A DNA stretch of 64,000 nucleotides from Rhizobium lusitanum (GTDB taxonomy: Bacteria > Pseudomonadota > Alphaproteobacteria > Rhizobiales > Rhizobiaceae): assembly GCF_014189535.1 (NCBI RefSeq), contig NZ_CP050305.1, forward strand, positions 139,485 to 203,484, written 5' to 3'. This document shows positions 28,759-38,150 of the stretch, piece by piece; position 1 is the stretch's first letter, and every line of letters starts with the position of its first letter. The notes beneath the pieces are model-generated. The model was not told where the DNA came from and did no database searches. It saw only the letters and a list, made by a program, of their open reading frames with translations. Position numbers and translations under genes: made by a program.

Positions 28759-29914
28759 TCGGTATCCAGCGGATTTACCGGTTCTGAAGCGCGCCGAAGA
28801 ACTCGATGCGCTCGACGCCATTCTTCCCTTCGATCGCCGCGACCAGCTGGCAACGCTGCTGACTGACGACGATGTCGCCACTTTAAAACACCTGGCGCAA
28901 GAGGGCATGGGCGACAATACGCTACGGGCGCTTGCCTCAGACCTTGGCTATCTCGAGGCCTGGTGCCAGCTTGCCACCGGCGCTCCCCTCCCCTGGCCGG
29001 CGCCCGAAAGCTTGGCTCTCAAATTCGTCGCCCATCACCTCTGGGATCCGGTCGAGCGCGCCGAGGATCCAAACCACGGCATGCCGGCCGAGGTCGAGGC
29101 GGCATTGCGCGCTGAAGGTTTTCTACGGGTCGACGGCCCGCATGCACCAGACACCGTGCGGCGGCGTCTGACCTCCTGGTCGATCCTGACGCGCTGGCGT
29201 GGCCTGACGGGATCCTTCACCGCTCCGTCCCTGAAGACTGCCCTGCGGCTGGCCGTTCGCGCTGCGCCGCGGCAACGCCGCCGCAAGAGCAAAAAGGCCG
29301 CGACCGGCGACATCCTGGCGAAACTCCTGGCAACCTGCGCCGGTGATCGTCTGGTCGATCGCCGCGATCGCGCGCTGCTGCTCCTCGCCTTCGCCTCCGG
29401 TGGCCGTAGGCGTTCGGAAGTGGCGGGCTTGCGGTTCGAGGACCTGATCGACGAGGAGCCAGTGCGTGCTGATCCGACCGACGCAAACTCCCCTCCCCTC
29501 CCCTGCCTGACGATCAGCCTCGGCCGCACCAAGACGACGACGGCCGATGATGACGAACACGTCGTGTTGATCGGCCGGCCGGTAATCGCCTTGAAACATT
29601 GGCTAGCGGAGGCCAAGATCGACACCGGCCCGGTGTTTCGACGCATCGATCAGTGGGGCAATATCGATCGGCGGGCATTGACGCCGCAATCGGTCAACTT
29701 CATCCTCAAGGCACGCGTCAAGCAGGCCGGCCTAGACCCGGAGATGTTCTCGGCGCATGGGCTGCGATCGGGCTATCTCACCGAGGCCGCCAATCGTGGC
29801 ATCCCCCTCCCCGAGGCCATGCAGCAGTCGCAGCACAAGTCGGTGACGCAGGCGGCGAGCTACTACAACAATGCCGAACGCAAAAATGGACGAGCTGCCA
29901 GGCTGGTGATCTAG
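28748..29914 (+). CDS. Tyrosine recombinase / integrase
   Basis: 388 residues from the ATG at 28748, which overlaps vapC. The catalytic set is recognisable: first Arg in ASGGRRRSEVAGLRFED, the box-II motif AHGLRSGYLTEAA, and the nucleophile in ASYYNNAERKNGRAARL. An N-terminal SAM-like DNA-binding domain lies at residues ~25-150. Proteins of this type on repABC replicons are thought to resolve dimers or mobilise segments. Coupling to vapBC is notable. Possible target: the inverted repeat at 27938. Confidence 0.88.
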   Translation: MSTDRYPADLPVLKRAEELDALDAILPFDRRDQLATLLTDDDVATLKHLAQEGMGDNTLRALASDLGYLEAWCQLATGAPLPWPAPESLALKFVAHHLWDPVERAEDPNHGMPAEVEAALRAEGFLRVDGPHAPDTVRRRLTSWSILTRWRGLTGSFTAPSLKTALRLAVRAAPRQRRRKSKKAATGDILAKLLATCAGDRLVDRRDRALLLLAFASGGRRRSEVAGLRFEDLIDEEPVRADPTDANSPPLPCLTISLGRTKTTTADDDEHVVLIGRPVIALKHWLAEAKIDTGPVFRRIDQWGNIDRRALTPQSVNFILKARVKQAGLDPEMFSAHGLRSGYLTEAANRGIPLPEAMQQSQHKSVTQAASYYNNAERKNGRAARLVI

Positions 29915-30132
29915 CGAGGCGTCTCGGCCAGTTGGTTCATGCGCGAAGACAGCCGACTCGCCCCCCGGTCGAACACATGGTTCCGGCTGGATCTGGAGGT
30001 CGCTCCATTTTTTTCGATGCCACCTGAAATTGTCAGCTTGATACCGGTAAAGGCAGTAGATAGCCTGATGATGTTAGGTCTAACTCTGGCATGCCAGAGG
30101 TCTGGATATTTAGCAGCCCGAAGGGGGGAACC

Positions 30133-30444
30133 TTGAAACCTTTAGTCATTGCACCTGTATTATTCGCACTAATGTCTTTAAGTGCCTGTGAAACCTCGTC
30201 CCCATCCAACTCAGCATCAAGATCAACCTCTGATGCCTGCGGTGCCTCTCGATATCAAAAGTTGGTAGGAGGTCCATCTTCCGCGACAACGGGGCTAAAA
30301 ATACCCGGAGATTCACGACACTACGGAAGCGAAGAACGGGTCGCTACCGATACCCCTACGCGCTTGAATTTCGTCCACAGCGGCACTGCGTTCCAATCCG
30401 TGACTAATCCGAAATCTAAGGTGATACGCGTGTTTTGCGGATGA
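30133..30444 (+). CDS. Lipoprotein with peptidase-inhibitor I78 domain
   Basis: 103 residues if started at the TTG at 30133, which has a strong AAGGGGGG seven bases upstream; no ATG is suitably placed. The signal is of lipoprotein type (LVIAPVLFALMSLSAC, lipobox LSAC). The mature part matches inhibitor family I78: CGASRYQKLVG near the start, TDTPTRLNFVHS, and the terminal VIRVFCG. I78 proteins inhibit serine proteases and are usually periplasmic. A second small lipoprotein gene follows. Confidence 0.82.
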   Translation: MKPLVIAPVLFALMSLSACETSSPSNSASRSTSDACGASRYQKLVGGPSSATTGLKIPGDSRHYGSEERVATDTPTRLNFVHSGTAFQSVTNPKSKVIRVFCG

Positions 30445-30591
30445 AAGCCCAGTAAAGCCAGATCAAAGTGGCATCTGCGAATAAGCAGGGTGAAATAATC
30501 CCTGTCGCGCCCGCAAAAACATACGTTTAGCGCACGTATCGCCGCCGCAACCCGGTGCCGGATCACAATCATACCCATCTAGGAATTTGCA

Positions 30592-31068
30592 ATGCGATTT
30601 TCACTGCCCTTGATCGCTGGGCTTGCTCTGATGACTGCTCTCTCCAGCTGTGTGACGACGCCGCACGTAGCCTCCCCTCCCCCAGCAGGTTGGAAGCGTT
30701 TCCATGCCTCTAAAGGTGGCTGTGCCATTGCTGTTCCGGATTGGATGAAAATAGCCGATGGTGCGGCAGGCGCCGCTCAGACCCAGCCTGGCAACGCGAG
30801 CCGAATTACGGTTGTGTTCTTCTTGCCCGAACTCGGCGACTATCAGCGCACTACCAGGGTCATGTCGATGGTCGATCCAAGCATGAAAGTCATGAGCCAA
30901 TCAGGGCGCGGGACCATCGGCGTAGTCAACACATCTGCGGGCAGCCTGTGGACGATTATTAGCAACACCACGCCTGCTTGCAGCGTTAAGATTACCAGTT
31001 ACGCGCCGCCTACCGGTGGGATTCCGGTTGTTATTTCGACAATGGCCGCGCAATTGGGGCCGGAATAG
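30592..31068 (+). CDS. Small lipoprotein of unknown function
   Basis: 158 residues with a lipoprotein signal (LPLIAGLALMTALSSC). The mature protein has two further cysteines (GGCAIAVPDWM and TPACSVKI) and no recognised domain. It follows the I78 lipoprotein on the same strand with a 147-base gap. Confidence 0.65.
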   Translation: MRFSLPLIAGLALMTALSSCVTTPHVASPPPAGWKRFHASKGGCAIAVPDWMKIADGAAGAAQTQPGNASRITVVFFLPELGDYQRTTRVMSMVDPSMKVMSQSGRGTIGVVNTSAGSLWTIISNTTPACSVKITSYAPPTGGIPVVISTMAAQLGPE

Positions 31069-32315
31069 GCCCCTGCTACCCAGACCCGATTACACCCGGC
31101 CCACCCAGAGGGCACAGCGTTGGTTTCCCGCTGCACAACGCTGTCCCTCAATAGGTGTCGTCGCCCAGCTTTTTTGAAGGGAGTTGCGAAGCTGCGGCCG
31201 CCCTGGATCGGACGGGCACTATCGGCCAGATTCGGGTTCTGCGGCGCAAAACGATCGTGTATCATTCTCGAGCTCAACGGGAGAGATCGATTGGGTAACT
31301 ACGTTGTCCGCTTTCTCGATACTCGGCGCACAATCATTGTGCTGACCAATCACCGTGGCGTTCCAGCCCCGCGCATCCGGGCGCACCAGGTTGGGCAAAT
31401 CCTTTTCAGCGAATGAGATATCCCGCACGGGATCGAGAAGTGCAATCTATACCTCTGCGGTTGGTGACAGCACGTCGCCTTTTCCGGAGACTTCCTGTGG
31501 GATTGCGCGGCGAAAGCGACCGCTTCACAATGACGGCAGAAGAGCTTGGCGCCGGCGGGCACCGATCGAAACTGTTCGATCGGCGAGCCATCAGAAGGAT
31601 CGGAAAACCGATTATCTGGCTATGGCATTCAACGATCCAACAAAAGCCGCTCGAGCCTGCCGGGTGGATTCTCCGAAAATAAATCTTTGAATAATTTTGA
31701 AACAACACGTGGGCGCAAACCAGCACTTTCATCGATCAGCACCAGCGAGAACTTTTTGATCTCGATGGTGATTGTGCGTGCATCGTCGATGCGACGATAC
31801 CTTCGCGAATCGAGCGAATTGAAGCCATTCTGTGTTGCCCATGCAGCTATAGTCTGCGCCGTCATGACGTGTCCCATTGCGGAGACGAAGACGGCGACCA
31901 CGCGCGTTCAAATCATTCCGCTGCTCAGTGAATAGCTTGGGTGAATCGAAGAGATCCAGAGCCAAATTGACTAGACCGAAAATTGTCTGAGGGCTGTTGC
32001 AAGTTAGACTCACGCCTCAAGGCGCGTGGCAGGCCTGCCAGGCAATCTTGGGCCTCGGGAATGTCGGCTGGCCGTGGCCGCGCCTATCTGGACGAACTGA
32101 TTGTGTCGGCACTTACATATGAAAGACGTCGAAAGGGTCGTTGACGCGATCCTGGTGCCTACCCATTTGGGCGGTCTATACGCGTGACGATGGTGGTTGT
32201 ATCGTTGAGGCGTTCACTACCCGGTGGACTTTACTTCGCCAGGCGTCCACGCCCCCAACCAAAAGACGCCTGGCGGCCCCTTCAAACCGCAAGCCGACCA
32301 AGTGCAAAGCCCCGT
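31069..32315. other. Decayed region without a confident gene
   Basis: Several short frames on both strands but none with a supported start, length and domain. The most protein-like is a minus-strand stretch at 31629-31901 (RTITIEIKKFSLVLIDESAG, VVSKLFKDLFSENPP), which could be a gene remnant; the flanks are in other frames. Confidence 0.4.
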
Positions 32316-32643
32316 CTAGGCGCTCTTGGAGCCGTGTCTTGATCGCTCCGCGATGCTGGAGAGATCAACCTTTTTGCCGGCAACGTCAGCAACGATCTTC
32401 AGCGTTCCACCGAGTGATTCAGCATAATCCCGGAGCTTCGATAGTTTCATGTCGGCACGCTTCTCCAACCTGGATATATTGGTCTGCTTGAAGCCGGTTC
32501 CGGCGGAAACGTCCTCTTGCGTCCGACCAGCAAGCGCGCAGTTCCCTGAGGTTGCGGGCGGTGATCAGTTCGTCCGCACGCTTCGCAATGGCTCGCTGTT
32601 CGTCAACGGGAAGGTCGTTTATCAGCTTGTCCAGATCGTCCAT
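32316..32643 (-). pseudogene. XRE-family antitoxin (HigA-like), frameshifted
   Basis: ATG at 32643 with GGAG seven bases before it. The first 36 codons (MDDLDKLINDLPVDEQRAIA, then KRADELITARNLRELR) are followed by a one-base frame change, after which TQEDVSAGTGFKQTNISRLE, then KLSKLRDYAESLGGTLKIVA completes a lambda-repressor-type HTH. The stop is at 32316. Immediately upstream, another frame reads DEHLAELEKTHG, which could be the tail of the cognate RelE/HigB toxin. The antitoxin is broken, and a functional toxin is not apparent either. Confidence 0.7.
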
Positions 32644-32838
32644 GTGTCTTCTCCAGCTCTGCCAGATGTTCATCGTATCGTCAGCCACCCGACTTAGCAC
32701 TGCCATCTCTACGATTGCTGTGCGCCGGGGCGGTATGCGATCCACCTCTGATTTGCAATGCGTTTGGGCCAGGAGTCAGGTGATATCGAGCAAGAGTTAG
32801 CTGGTTCTCGCCTGTCGAGACCAATGCCAGAGCCAAGA

Positions 32839-32854
32839 GTTGCCAGGTGGCAAC
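32839..32854. promoter_or_regulatory. Partition-site-like palindrome upstream of repA
   Basis: GTTGCCAGGTGGCAAC is a perfect 16-bp palindrome but for its two central bases. An equivalent site occurs inside repB at 34264. In repABC replicons, GTT(N10)AAC palindromes act as the centromere bound by RepB. Confidence 0.7.
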
Positions 32855-33002
32855 TTGTATCTCCAAAGGTCGAGATAGGGACGCATATGCTGACAGCCTG
32901 TGTATGTTAAGCTTTCGTTAACCCTTATTTCCTTGCCAAGAATCGCGACTCGCGGCATCTTCCCTACGAAATATTCGTCCACTTGGGAGAATTATCGTAG
33001 TT

Positions 33003-34217
33003 ATGGCGAAGGCTCGTAGTCAACTAACAGAGACACTCGCACCAAAGCGCCCGATAACCGAAGTTATCGCGAGTGATGGCGCGGCGTTATCCGAGGAACT
33101 GCAAGCCATGCGGCAGGTGCTTTTCCCGCCAATTGCGCAGAAGGTATTGCGTTCATTTTCGTCGGTCGAATCGGCAAAACTGATCGGTATCGCTGATGCG
33201 TATCTTCGGCAGCTTTCGCTTAATGGCAAGGGACCGCAGCCGACAATTAACTCCGGTGGTCGCCGCTCATACACGCTCGACCAGATCAATGAGATTCGAG
33301 CTGTTCTTGATGAAAATTCGAAGGGCAAGCGTTACGTTCCCCGTCGTCGGGGTGACGAGCACTGCCAAGTCATGGCTGTTGTGAATTTTAAGGGCGGTAG
33401 TGGTAAGACGACGACCGCAGCACATCTGGCACAGTATCTCGCGTTACAAGGATATAGGGTTCTTGCGGTTGATTTGGATCCGCAAGCGTCTCTCACTGCT
33501 CTGCATGGCTATCAACCGGAATATGATATCGGCGCTAACGAGACAATGTACGCAGCCGTGCGATATGACGAGACCCGGAGACCTCTGAGCGAAGTTATTC
33601 GCAAGAGTTACATTTCCGGTCTTGACCTTGTTCCTGGCAATCTCGAGCTCATGGAATACGAGCACGACACACCGCGCGCGCTTGCCGAACGTTCTGCCGA
33701 GCCCTTCTTTGGCCGCGTAGCATCAGCTCTCGGCACTGTTTCCGATGATTACGACGTGATGGTTCTGGACTGCCCACCGCAGCTCGGTTTCTTGACGCTA
33801 GGGGCTCTCTGCGCTTCGACAGGATTGCTCATTACCGCGCATCCCCAGATGCTTGACGTGATGTCGATGTGTCAATTCCTTCTGATGGCATCGGACCTGC
33901 TGAGCGTTGTTCAGGAATCCGGGGGCGATCTCGATTATGATTTCATTCGGTATGTGGTGACGCGCTACGAGCCTTCCGACGGTCCACAAGCGCAGATGGT
34001 GGGGTTCATGCGGTCGCTGTTCCGAGAGCGTGTCCTAACCAACACGATGCTGAAATCGACCGCCATCTCGGGCGCTGGCTTATCAAAGCAGACGCTTTAC
34101 GAGGTCGGTCGTGAGGACTTTTTGAAAAACACCTACGAAAGAGCGATTGAATCGCTCAACGCCGTCAATGGTGAGATTGAAACCTTGATCAAGCAGGCGT
34201 GGGGTAGGGCCGCATGA
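33003..34217 (+). CDS. repA: Plasmid partition ATPase RepA
   Basis: 404 residues, the usual RepA length. The N-terminal ~110 residues form the DNA-binding region with a helix-turn-helix (GGRRSYTLDQINEIRAVLDE). Then comes the ParA ATPase: deviant Walker A FKGGSGKTTTAAHLA (~residue 130), LAVDLDPQASLT, and MVLDCPPQLGFLTLGAL. RepA works with RepB on the parS-type palindromes to segregate the replicon and represses its own operon. The stop overlaps repB by four bases (ATGA). RBS GGGAGA is somewhat distant from the ATG. Confidence 0.96.
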   Translation: MAKARSQLTETLAPKRPITEVIASDGAALSEELQAMRQVLFPPIAQKVLRSFSSVESAKLIGIADAYLRQLSLNGKGPQPTINSGGRRSYTLDQINEIRAVLDENSKGKRYVPRRRGDEHCQVMAVVNFKGGSGKTTTAAHLAQYLALQGYRVLAVDLDPQASLTALHGYQPEYDIGANETMYAAVRYDETRRPLSEVIRKSYISGLDLVPGNLELMEYEHDTPRALAERSAEPFFGRVASALGTVSDDYDVMVLDCPPQLGFLTLGALCASTGLLITAHPQMLDVMSMCQFLLMASDLLSVVQESGGDLDYDFIRYVVTRYEPSDGPQAQMVGFMRSLFRERVLTNTMLKSTAISGAGLSKQTLYEVGREDFLKNTYERAIESLNAVNGEIETLIKQAWGRAA

Positions 34218-35245
34218 GCAGAAAAGAGGTGCTAAAGGCAATGCTAACTCGTCGGGAGCAGGAGTTGCCACCTGGCAACTTGCAGCCTGAAACCGATAGC
34301 CCAGAGCCTGCGATAACGCCGGAGCGGAAGTTGCAACACATACGCTCTGGTGCTGTCGGTGCTATGGGGCGCTCACTCGGAAGTATTGCAAGCGCGGCCG
34401 ACCAAGCGAGAGCCCTGATCGCGGCCGGTTCAGCCGTGATTGAAATCTCTCCTGACAAAATTGAGGGTTCATTTGTTGCTGATCGGCTGTTGGACGATGG
34501 CGAAGACTATCAAAAGCTCCGCAATGCCATTAGCGAATCTGGACAAAAGAGTCCGATCCTCGTGCGACCGCATCCGACGAAACCGGACAGGTATCAGATC
34601 GCTTTCGGTCATCGAAGGGTTCGTGTTCTCGCAGCGTTGGAGCGCCCGGTTAAAGCTGTCGTTCAAAATCTTACAGATGAAGAGCTAGTTGTTATCCAGG
34701 GTCAGGAAAACTCAGCTCGATCGGATCTTAGCTACATCGAGCGCGGTCTCTTTGCTTTGGCGTTAGAAGAGCGAGGCTTTGACCGTCGCGTCATTATGTC
34801 ATCGCTCGCGATGGAGAAGACGCAGCTTTCAAAGTTGATGAGTGTTGCGCACTCTTTGCCTCGTGCTCTGATAGAGGCAATCGGTCCGGCACCAAAGGCA
34901 GGGCGACCACGTTGGGCTGCGCTGACTGACCGTCTTAACCAGACTAAGAAGAGATCGGAGCTGAATGCGCTGCTGGATAGCCGAGAATTCAAGGTCGCCG
35001 ACACGAATGAGCGCTTCAGCCAGGTGATGGAGATTCTATCCACGCAACGCGCTGCTAAACGGCCTGAGAGCATCAAAACCCGCGAAGGTACGAGGCTCGC
35101 CTCAATCGAGCGATCTGGCTCGAAGATCAATCTTGTCTTTGACGATCGAGCTTCACCTGAATTTGCAGATTATGTGGCGTCTCAACTTGAGACTCTTCAT
35201 CGATCATATCTTGGGACCCGCAAAGCTGAAAAAGCCGAGCGATGA
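34214..35245 (+). CDS. repB: Plasmid partition protein RepB
   Basis: 343 residues. ParB N-terminal motif at ~residue 110-160 (GQKSPILVRPHP, FGHRRVRVLAAL, then GQENSARSDLSYIERG), followed by the helix-turn-helix (AMEKTQLSKLMSVAHSLP). It binds the centromere palindromes, one of which is inside its own 5' coding region at 34264-34279. Overlaps repA by four bases and is co-transcribed with it and with repC. Confidence 0.95.
   Translation: MSRKEVLKAMLTRREQELPPGNLQPETDSPEPAITPERKLQHIRSGAVGAMGRSLGSIASAADQARALIAAGSAVIEISPDKIEGSFVADRLLDDGEDYQKLRNAISESGQKSPILVRPHPTKPDRYQIAFGHRRVRVLAALERPVKAVVQNLTDEELVVIQGQENSARSDLSYIERGLFALALEERGFDRRVIMSSLAMEKTQLSKLMSVAHSLPRALIEAIGPAPKAGRPRWAALTDRLNQTKKRSELNALLDSREFKVADTNERFSQVMEILSTQRAAKRPESIKTREGTRLASIERSGSKINLVFDDRASPEFADYVASQLETLHRSYLGTRKAEKAER
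34264..34279. promoter_or_regulatory. Partition-site-like palindrome inside repB
   Basis: GTTGCCACCTGGCAAC, the same arms as the site at 32839 with a CC instead of GG centre. Its location in the repB 5' end resembles the internal parS sites described for some repABC plasmids. Confidence 0.68.
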
Positions 35246-35299
35246 TCAAATGAGTTATCAGAGATAATAGTAACGACGAGAAGGACTACACCGCAAAAG

Positions 35300-35352
35300 A
35301 AAAAAGCCCCCGAACGTCACCGTAACGGAAGCTTTCCTCTAAGTCTGAACAC
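35300..35352 (-). ncRNA. Antisense counter-transcribed RNA of the repABC unit
   Basis: On the minus strand a TTGACA box (35386-35381), 17-base spacer and GATTCT box (35363-35358) predict a start near 35352. About 53 bases on, a G/C-rich hairpin (AGCTTCCG pairing with CGGGGGCT) is followed by a T run at ~35305-35300. Position between repB and repC, size and layout match the incompatibility RNA that represses repC in other repABC plasmids. Confidence 0.8.
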
Positions 35353-35357
35353 CTTTG

Positions 35358-35386
35358 AGAATCGCATTTCCGGGAATCGCTGTCAA
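35358..35386 (-). promoter_or_regulatory. Promoter of the antisense RNA
   Basis: TTGACA - 17 bases - GATTCT on the minus strand, the best sigma-70-like match in the repB-repC spacer. Confidence 0.7.
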
Positions 35387-35444
35387 GAGTCTTTGGCGCC
35401 GTTCGGCGAGTGGATTTCTGTTGCCTCAACGTAGGTGAGAGAAA

Positions 35445-36758
35445 ATGGAAACTGGATATGTGACGACGCCCTTTGGGCGGCGGCCGATGACGCTTGGCAT
35501 GCTCGCAAGTCAAAAGCTGACGCGCGAAATCGACCCTGCCAAGTCGGTCGACAAATGGAAAATTTATCGCGCGCTTTGTGAAGCCAAGCCACTGCTCGGC
35601 GTCACCGATCGTGCGCTCGCCGTGCTGAACGCTCTCTTGAGCTTCTACCCGAAGAACGACCTTTGCGAAGATAACGGCCTGGTCGTTTTCCCCTCGAATG
35701 CCCAGCTGTCATTGCGGTCGCATGGCATGGCCGAGCAAACGATCCGACGCCACCTCGCCGCCCTGGTCGAGGCTGGGCTGCTCATCCGCAAGGACAGCCC
35801 GAACGGTAAACGTTACGCCCGCCGGGGTAGGGAAGGGGAGGTCAGTGACGCTTTTGGCTTTTCATTGGCTCCATTGCTTTCTCGCGCCGAAGAGTTCGAA
35901 CATCTAGCTGCCACAGTGGTGGCCGAGCGCCTCCATATCCAGCAGCTGCGTGAGCGCATCAGCCTCTGCCGTCGCGACATAGCAAAACTGATCGAGACGG
36001 CAGTTGCTGAGCAGCTCGGCGGCGATTGGCAGGGCATATATCTGGGTTTCAGAAGCCTGATCGAGGACCTCCCACGCTTCCCAACGACAGCAGCATTGGA
36101 GAATCTGCTCGAGGAACTGGTCATTTTGCGTGATGACATCGTCATCCAATTGGAAATGCAGCTGAAAACACAAAAACAAAGCGGCAATCCCTATCAAAAT
36201 GAGCGTCACATACAGAATTCAAACCCCGAATCTTATTCTGATCTTGAACCAAGCTTCGAAACGAAGCAGGGCGCGACAACGGTGGATAAACCTGACCTGA
36301 CAACCGTACCGATGGTGGGGAAACCCGAAGTATCCGTTGACGGGCGGCAATCGGGTAGGCGGAAAGCAGCCGAGCGGGACGCTGGAGCGAATGCGGATGC
36401 CCGCGGCGATCTCAAATCATTCCCGCTGGGTCTCGTTCTTCAAGCCTGCCCGCAGATCATCGATTACGGGCCGGGCGGTGCGATCGGCAGTTGGCGTGAC
36501 CTGTTGTCGGCTGGCGTCGTCGTCCGAACCATGCTGAATGTCAGCCCATCTGCTTATCAGGATGCCTGCCTGGCCATGGGGCCGGAAAATGCCGCGACGG
36601 TGATGGCCTGCATTCTCGAGCGCGGTGGACATATCAACTCGGCCGGCGGCTATCTCCGTGATCTGACCCGGCGAACCGAGAAAGAACAGTTTGCGATTGG
36701 TCCGATGCTGATGTCGCTGGTGCGTGCAAATGCTCCTACTGGGCAGAGGACGGGTTAG
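35445..36758 (+). CDS. repC: Replication initiator RepC
   Basis: 437 residues, normal for RepC. The N-terminus (TTPFGRRPMTLGMLASQKL) and central region with VTDRALAVLNALLSFYP and GMAEQTIRRHLAALVEAGLL (winged-helix) are typical. The C-terminal domain ends with CILERGGHINSAGGYLRDLT. In studied repABC plasmids the origin lies inside repC; here the A/T-rich stretch around 36180-36240 is the best candidate. Its 3' end overlaps the convergent ProQ/FinO-like gene by 23 bases. Confidence 0.96.
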   Translation: METGYVTTPFGRRPMTLGMLASQKLTREIDPAKSVDKWKIYRALCEAKPLLGVTDRALAVLNALLSFYPKNDLCEDNGLVVFPSNAQLSLRSHGMAEQTIRRHLAALVEAGLLIRKDSPNGKRYARRGREGEVSDAFGFSLAPLLSRAEEFEHLAATVVAERLHIQQLRERISLCRRDIAKLIETAVAEQLGGDWQGIYLGFRSLIEDLPRFPTTAALENLLEELVILRDDIVIQLEMQLKTQKQSGNPYQNERHIQNSNPESYSDLEPSFETKQGATTVDKPDLTTVPMVGKPEVSVDGRQSGRRKAAERDAGANADARGDLKSFPLGLVLQACPQIIDYGPGGAIGSWRDLLSAGVVVRTMLNVSPSAYQDACLAMGPENAATVMACILERGGHINSAGGYLRDLTRRTEKEQFAIGPMLMSLVRANAPTGQRTG

Positions 36759-37206
36759 AGTCTGCTGCTTTCGGTTTGCTTCGGCCGAGAAGGCCGGCGC
36801 GGATTTGAGCTGCTCGCGAAATTTCAGGCGATTCCGTCGTCGGTTGCGGGGGAGGGGCGGGAGTATCCGATGAGCTCTTGTTCAGCTTCGAGAACGCCAG
36901 TTGGGCGGCCATCCGGTGTTCTTCCGCATTGGGAGCGACCGCGTTGCCGTCGATATCATGCCGAAAAGCGTCTGGCTGGGCGCAGGCAAGAAAATAGCGT
37001 TTTGAATGCGTGTAGGCAGAAACCGCGCGCCGAAGCGAGATAACAGAGGTGTCTGGTTTCAGGAGCGCTCGAAGATCGGTCCAGATGCCGATGGCAAAAG
37101 GGCAGATTGGGTCGCCGACTGCCTTGGGTAAAAGATCGATCGGCCGGATCAGCAACGCCTCGATGGCTTTAGCCTTGTCGATGTCAGAAGGGGCTGCTGG
37201 GATCAT
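36736..37206 (-). CDS. ProQ/FinO-family RNA-binding protein
   Basis: 156 residues from the ATG at 37206 (GGAGAG seven bases upstream). Residues ~10-100 match the ProQ/FinO fold: AIEALLIRPIDLLPKAVG, PFAIGIWTDLRALL, SLRRAVSAYTHSKRYFLACA, and R-H-D-I-D-G-N. The C-terminal ~45 residues are proline-rich and end in a basic region (RAGLLGRSKPKA). FinO chaperones pairing of FinP antisense RNA with its target. The tail-to-tail position with repC, whose expression depends on an antisense RNA, suggests a copy-number role; this is inference. Confidence 0.82.
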   Translation of the reverse strand: MIPAAPSDIDKAKAIEALLIRPIDLLPKAVGDPICPFAIGIWTDLRALLKPDTSVISLRRAVSAYTHSKRYFLACAQPDAFRHDIDGNAVAPNAEEHRMAAQLAFSKLNKSSSDTPAPPPQPTTESPEISRAAQIRAGLLGRSKPKAADSNPSSAQ

Positions 37207-37456
37207 GAATCGGCTCTCCGTCCAGGGTTTGTTATCGATCGTTCTCGTTATCGGCTTTCGATAAACACTGGAACATGCAATTTTGATGACGACTTTGTAC
37301 CGGTTTTGCAAAGAAATAGTAGCGGCCTTGGGCTGGTAGACTGCGGAGATATCCATTTGTTGAATTGGTATATCCAGATTGCTTACAACCCGACCGATAT
37401 ACCGCTGTTGTTCTTGTCGGACAGATCACCACATCGTGGTGTGATGCCTTACTAGC

Positions 37457-37485
37457 TTGCACAGTGTCTAATTCATCCCTATATT
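37457..37485 (+). promoter_or_regulatory. Promoter with operator of a toxin-antitoxin operon
   Basis: TTGCAC, 17-base spacer, TATATT, with the -10 box inside the palindrome ATCCC-TATATT-GGGAT. Transcription should start near 37491, leaving only about five bases before the ATG at 37497, so the mRNA may be nearly leaderless. Confidence 0.6.
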
Positions 37486-37496
37486 GGGATGGATTG

Positions 37497-38150
37497 ATGA
37501 AGGAGTGGCGCTTGTCCCAAGTCCAGAATTTTACGCTAAGCGAAGCAGGCTATGTCCTCGGCAGAACTCCGGCGATGCTGAACAAGGCGGTTGACACAGG
37601 TGTCATTTACGCCCGGCAAAAGAAGGTGGGGAACGTGGTTCAAAGGCTCCTTGGCCCGGCCGAACTGCGCTTTCTGCGGCTTGCCGATGAACTCGACAAG
37701 GACCTGACGCCAGCAGGGCGGCGCCGGCTTTACGGCGCCTTGCGCAAATTGCCCTATGATGCTCACAAACTCCAGCTCGGTAGGCTTGAACTGGATCTTG
37801 CGCAAATCGACACCGATCTTAAAGACCGAATGGCGAGACTTGAGGCCGTCAGAGGCAGGATTGATAGCAAGGGCGATCGAGGTGAGGCGGTTGTTCGCGG
37901 AACGGTTATTTCGGCACACTTGATCGCAGCTTTGGCGCGGGACGAGGGCGTTGATGCGGTCCTTACAGATTTTCCTTCGATGACGCGAGATCAGGTCGAA
38001 GCGGCGGTCGAGTATGCCAAGGCTTACCCAAAGCGGGGGCGGCCCTATCCAACGAAGAGCCTGAAAACCACTTTGGCCGCTTTGGCTGATGCTGGTGCGT
38101 TCGATGACGACAGCGACCGTGGTGAAGTCGGACCAAGGGCCATTCCGTGA
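37497..38150 (+). CDS. Antitoxin-like protein partnered with a PIN toxin
   Basis: 217 residues from the ATG at 37497. The N-terminus has an HTH-like segment (FTLSEAGYVLGRTPAMLNKA). The rest is helical, and the C-terminus carries DUF433-like features (DAVLTDFPSMTRDQVEAAVE, YAKAYPKRGRPYP). DUF433 proteins are often antitoxins of PIN-domain toxins. The stop overlaps the toxin start by four bases, as in an operon. Confidence 0.7.
   Translation: MKEWRLSQVQNFTLSEAGYVLGRTPAMLNKAVDTGVIYARQKKVGNVVQRLLGPAELRFLRLADELDKDLTPAGRRRLYGALRKLPYDAHKLQLGRLELDLAQIDTDLKDRMARLEAVRGRIDSKGDRGEAVVRGTVISAHLIAALARDEGVDAVLTDFPSMTRDQVEAAVEYAKAYPKRGRPYPTKSLKTTLAALADAGAFDDDSDRGEVGPRAIP

Noticed and set aside
34264..34279. 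Palindrome first considered as a transcription terminator
   Set aside because: No T run follows, it lies inside repB, and the same palindrome occurs upstream of repA, which fits a partition site.
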